A stretch of 64,000 nt of DNA, taken from Clostridium_AD sp050717635. Lineage in GTDB: Bacteria; Bacillota; Clostridia; Clostridiales; Clostridiaceae. Below the pieces are notes generated by a model. That model ran no database searches. It saw only the letters and a list, made by a program, of their open reading frames with translations, and was not told the origin of the DNA. Shown here in pieces: positions 62,044 to 64,000 of this stretch (position 1 is the first letter of the stretch; every line of letters begins with the position of its first letter). Location of the stretch: positions 1-64,000 of the forward strand of contig NZ_JBOITO010000040.1 of assembly GCF_050717635.1 (NCBI RefSeq). Direction: 5' to 3'. A program made the translations under genes and the position numbers.

Positions 62044-63546
62044 TTAATGTTTAAAATGTCTTGTACCCGTAAACACCATGGAAATTCCATTTTTATCGCA
62101 AGCCTCTATGGACTGTGCATCTTTAATAGAACCACCCGGTTGAATAATGGCTTTTATGCTATATTTTGCAGCTAGTTCTACCACGTCTCCAAATGGAAAA
62201 AACGCATCTGACGCAAGTATCGTAGCATCTCCTGCTCTCTCTAAAGCTTGCTCAGCTGCCCATATTCTATTTACCTGTCCTGCGCCAATACCCTTAGTCA
62301 TACCGTCTTTCACAACAACAATAGCATTTGATTTAACATATTTAACTACTTTCATAGCAAATATTAAATCTTTCATTTGGTCATCTGTTGGACTATTTTT
62401 AGTAACTACTTTTATATCCTCGATTAATTTATCATCAGAACTTTGTACGAGTATTCCTCCATCAACTTTAACCATCTGAGTTTTATCAATTGCTTTACTC
62501 GAACATAATATAATTCTTAAATTCTTCTTACCTTTTAATATTTCTAAAGCCTCATCGTCAAACTCTGGTGCAATAACCACCTCTAAAAATATCTTTATAA
62601 GTTCTTTAGCAGTTTCACTGTCTACTTTTTTATTAAAAGCAACAATGCCACCAAATATAGACATAGGATCACACTCGTATGCATTCTTGTATGTCTCAAG
62701 TACGCTTTTTCCTGTGGCAACACCACAAGGTGTATTATGCTTTAATGCGCAACAAGCTGTTTCATCAAATTCACATACCATCTTCCAGGCAATATCCATA
62801 TCCTTTAAATTATTATAAGATAATTCCTTACCATGTAACTGCTCCATATCCTTCATTGCTCCACTTTCTGCTGTGCTGACGTAATAAGCTGCGCTTTGGT
62901 GAGGATTTTCGCCATATCTTAAATCCATTTGTTTTTTATAGGAAACAGCAAGATATTCAGGATATAAATCCTCCCCTAATAAGAAATTACTTATAGCTGC
63001 ATCGTAAGCTGAAATTAAATTAAATACTTTTCCTGCTAGATGTTTTCTAGTTTCAAAAGGAACTTCCGCTTTGTCATCCATTATACTTATAATGTTTTTA
63101 TAATCTTTTATATCACTAAGCACAATAACATCCTTGAAGTTTTTAGCTGCCGCTCTTAGCATAGTTGGTCCACCAATATCAATAAATTCAACTTTTTCTT
63201 CAAAACTTATATTTTCTGTTACTTTATCAAAGAAGGGATAAAGATTTACTACTACCATATCGATAGGTTTTATTCCTTTAGCCTTAATAGTTGCCATATG
63301 CTCTTTATTATCTCTTATAGCTAAAATCCCGCTGTGAATTGTTGGATGTAGTGTTTTAACTCTTCCATCTAATATCTCATCAAAGCCAGTTACATCAGAT
63401 ATCTCCAAAACTTTTATGCCATTTTCACTTAAATACTTAAAAGTTCCACCTGTAGATATAATTTCTACACCGTTATTTTGAAGTGATGTTGCAAGTTCTA
63501 AAATATTTGTTTTATCGAAAACACTTATAAGTGCTGTTTTAACCAT
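62044..63546 (-). CDS. purH: bifunctional AICAR formyltransferase/IMP cyclohydrolase
   Basis: A 500-residue enzyme for the last two steps to IMP. The N-terminal MGS-like cyclohydrolase has SVFDKTNIL, STGGTFKYL and LDGRVKTLHP (about 60-69). The C-terminal AICARFT domain has LRYGENPHQSAAYY (about 203-216), KHNTPCGVA (about 263) and QPGGSIKD near the end. Length is slightly below the usual 510-530. It begins 2 nt after purN. Confidence 0.97.
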   Translation of the reverse strand: MVKTALISVFDKTNILELATSLQNNGVEIISTGGTFKYLSENGIKVLEISDVTGFDEILDGRVKTLHPTIHSGILAIRDNKEHMATIKAKGIKPIDMVVVNLYPFFDKVTENISFEEKVEFIDIGGPTMLRAAAKNFKDVIVLSDIKDYKNIISIMDDKAEVPFETRKHLAGKVFNLISAYDAAISNFLLGEDLYPEYLAVSYKKQMDLRYGENPHQSAAYYVSTAESGAMKDMEQLHGKELSYNNLKDMDIAWKMVCEFDETACCALKHNTPCGVATGKSVLETYKNAYECDPMSIFGGIVAFNKKVDSETAKELIKIFLEVVIAPEFDDEALEILKGKKNLRIILCSSKAIDKTQMVKVDGGILVQSSDDKLIEDIKVVTKNSPTDDQMKDLIFAMKVVKYVKSNAIVVVKDGMTKGIGAGQVNRIWAAEQALERAGDATILASDAFFPFGDVVELAAKYSIKAIIQPGGSIKDAQSIEACDKNGISMVFTGTRHFKH

Positions 63547-63548
63547 TT

Positions 63549-64000
63549 TTATTCCACCTTCCCAACTTTTCTTCCCTGTATTTTCATTGTTCCCTCACTT
63601 ATGTATTTAATAGCTTCAGAAAGTGCTATATGTTCCTCTTTTAAAACTCTTAACTGTAAATCTTTAGCTGTATCTTCACTATAAACCTCTACAACCTTTT
63701 GAATTATAATAGCACCTGAATCTGTGCATTTATCTACAAAATGCACAGTGCACCCGGAAACTTTAACTCCATATTCTATTGCACACTCATGAACTTTAAT
63801 ACCATACATACCCGGTCCACAAAAGGCTGGTATAAGGGAGGGATGAACATTTATAATTTTATTTTCAAAAACTTCTATTAAATTTCCCTGAAGTATAGAT
63901 AAAAATCCTGCCAGTACGATTAAATCTATTTTCCCTTGCACTATATCTAATATTTTATCAGAAAGCTTAGCGCCATATTCTTTTTTATCTACTACATATG
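63549..64000 (-). CDS. purN: phosphoribosylglycinamide formyltransferase, 5' part outside window
   Basis: C-terminal part (about 150 residues) of GART, purine synthesis step 3. LIVLAGFLSIL, the catalytic-His motif INVHPSLIPAF, YGVKVSGCTVHFVDKCTDSGAI and KEEHIALSEAIKYI are canonical. The frame is open to base 64000 without a start that fits the family, so the gene continues beyond the right edge. Stop is 2 nt before purH. Confidence 0.95.
   Translation of the reverse strand, partial: YVVDKKEYGAKLSDKILDIVQGKIDLIVLAGFLSILQGNLIEVFENKIINVHPSLIPAFCGPGMYGIKVHECAIEYGVKVSGCTVHFVDKCTDSGAIIIQKVVEVYSEDTAKDLQLRVLKEEHIALSEAIKYISEGTMKIQGRKVGKVE

Overview
The window is AT-rich and almost entirely protein coding, with strong purine-rich ribosome binding sites. 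It carries two alpha/beta-type spore proteins, a single-chain pyruvate:ferredoxin oxidoreductase, a flavodoxin, and a gram-positive flagellar/chemotaxis locus with CsrA-FliW control. Together these point to an anaerobic, spore-forming, motile Clostridium in the strict sense. I do not assign a species.

Layout. 0-2 kb: a truncated sodium symporter, a LapA-domain protein and a coiled-coil protein. 2-6.5 kb: an unusual accessory array of small YjfB-like 'putative motility' genes and their helical partner domains. It contains a tandem 884-bp duplication, copies of a CACCCC(T/A)GGGGTG palindrome beside sigma-28-like promoters, and a truncated tyrosine recombinase. 6.6-26.3 kb: late flagellar and chemotaxis genes on the minus strand, in transcription order fapA-cheW-cheD-cheB-cheR-cheA-cheC-cheY-cheW-fliM-fliY, then flgM-flgN-flgK-flgL-fliW-csrA-flaG-unknown-fliS-fliD-fliT, then flagellin. 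Flagellin and flgM each have a TAAA-N18-GATA sigma-28 promoter. The flagellin leader carries a near-ideal CsrA hairpin and a second GGA site in the Shine-Dalgarno sequence.

26-48 kb: mostly core genes. These are a class IV aminotransferase, a HAD hydrolase, a Cys-rich DUF1292 protein, nifJ, a flavodoxin with no ATG start, a beta-CASP nuclease, murG, two SASP genes, recJ, an M16 peptidase, parC-parE, mnmH, rlmD, an RDD protein and a TSUP permease. 48.8-60.3 kb: an accessory region with an AAA/PD-(D/E)XK protein, Nudix hydrolases, a stand-alone ATP-cone, several GNAT acetyltransferases (two decayed), a lipoprotein, an HTH regulator with an inverted-repeat operator candidate and an S66 peptidase. 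It also holds a two-gene ATPase plus PD-(D/E)XK-like cassette between imperfect direct repeats. Two copies of a 65-nt double-palindrome repeat bracket 54.1-58.4 kb. 60.5-64 kb: the distal purine operon purN-purH-purD, with purN running off the right edge.

How it works together. FapA through FliY build the signalling pathway and the switch. FlgM, FlgN, FlgK, FlgL, FliD, FliS and FliT build the filament junction and cap and gate sigma-28. FliW and CsrA set flagellin translation through the leader hairpin. The YjfB-like array next to flagellin shares sigma-28-type promoters, so it is probably part of the same late regulon, but its function is unknown. The best candidates for undescribed biology are this amplified array, the ATPase/nuclease-like cassette, and the dispersed palindromic repeat.
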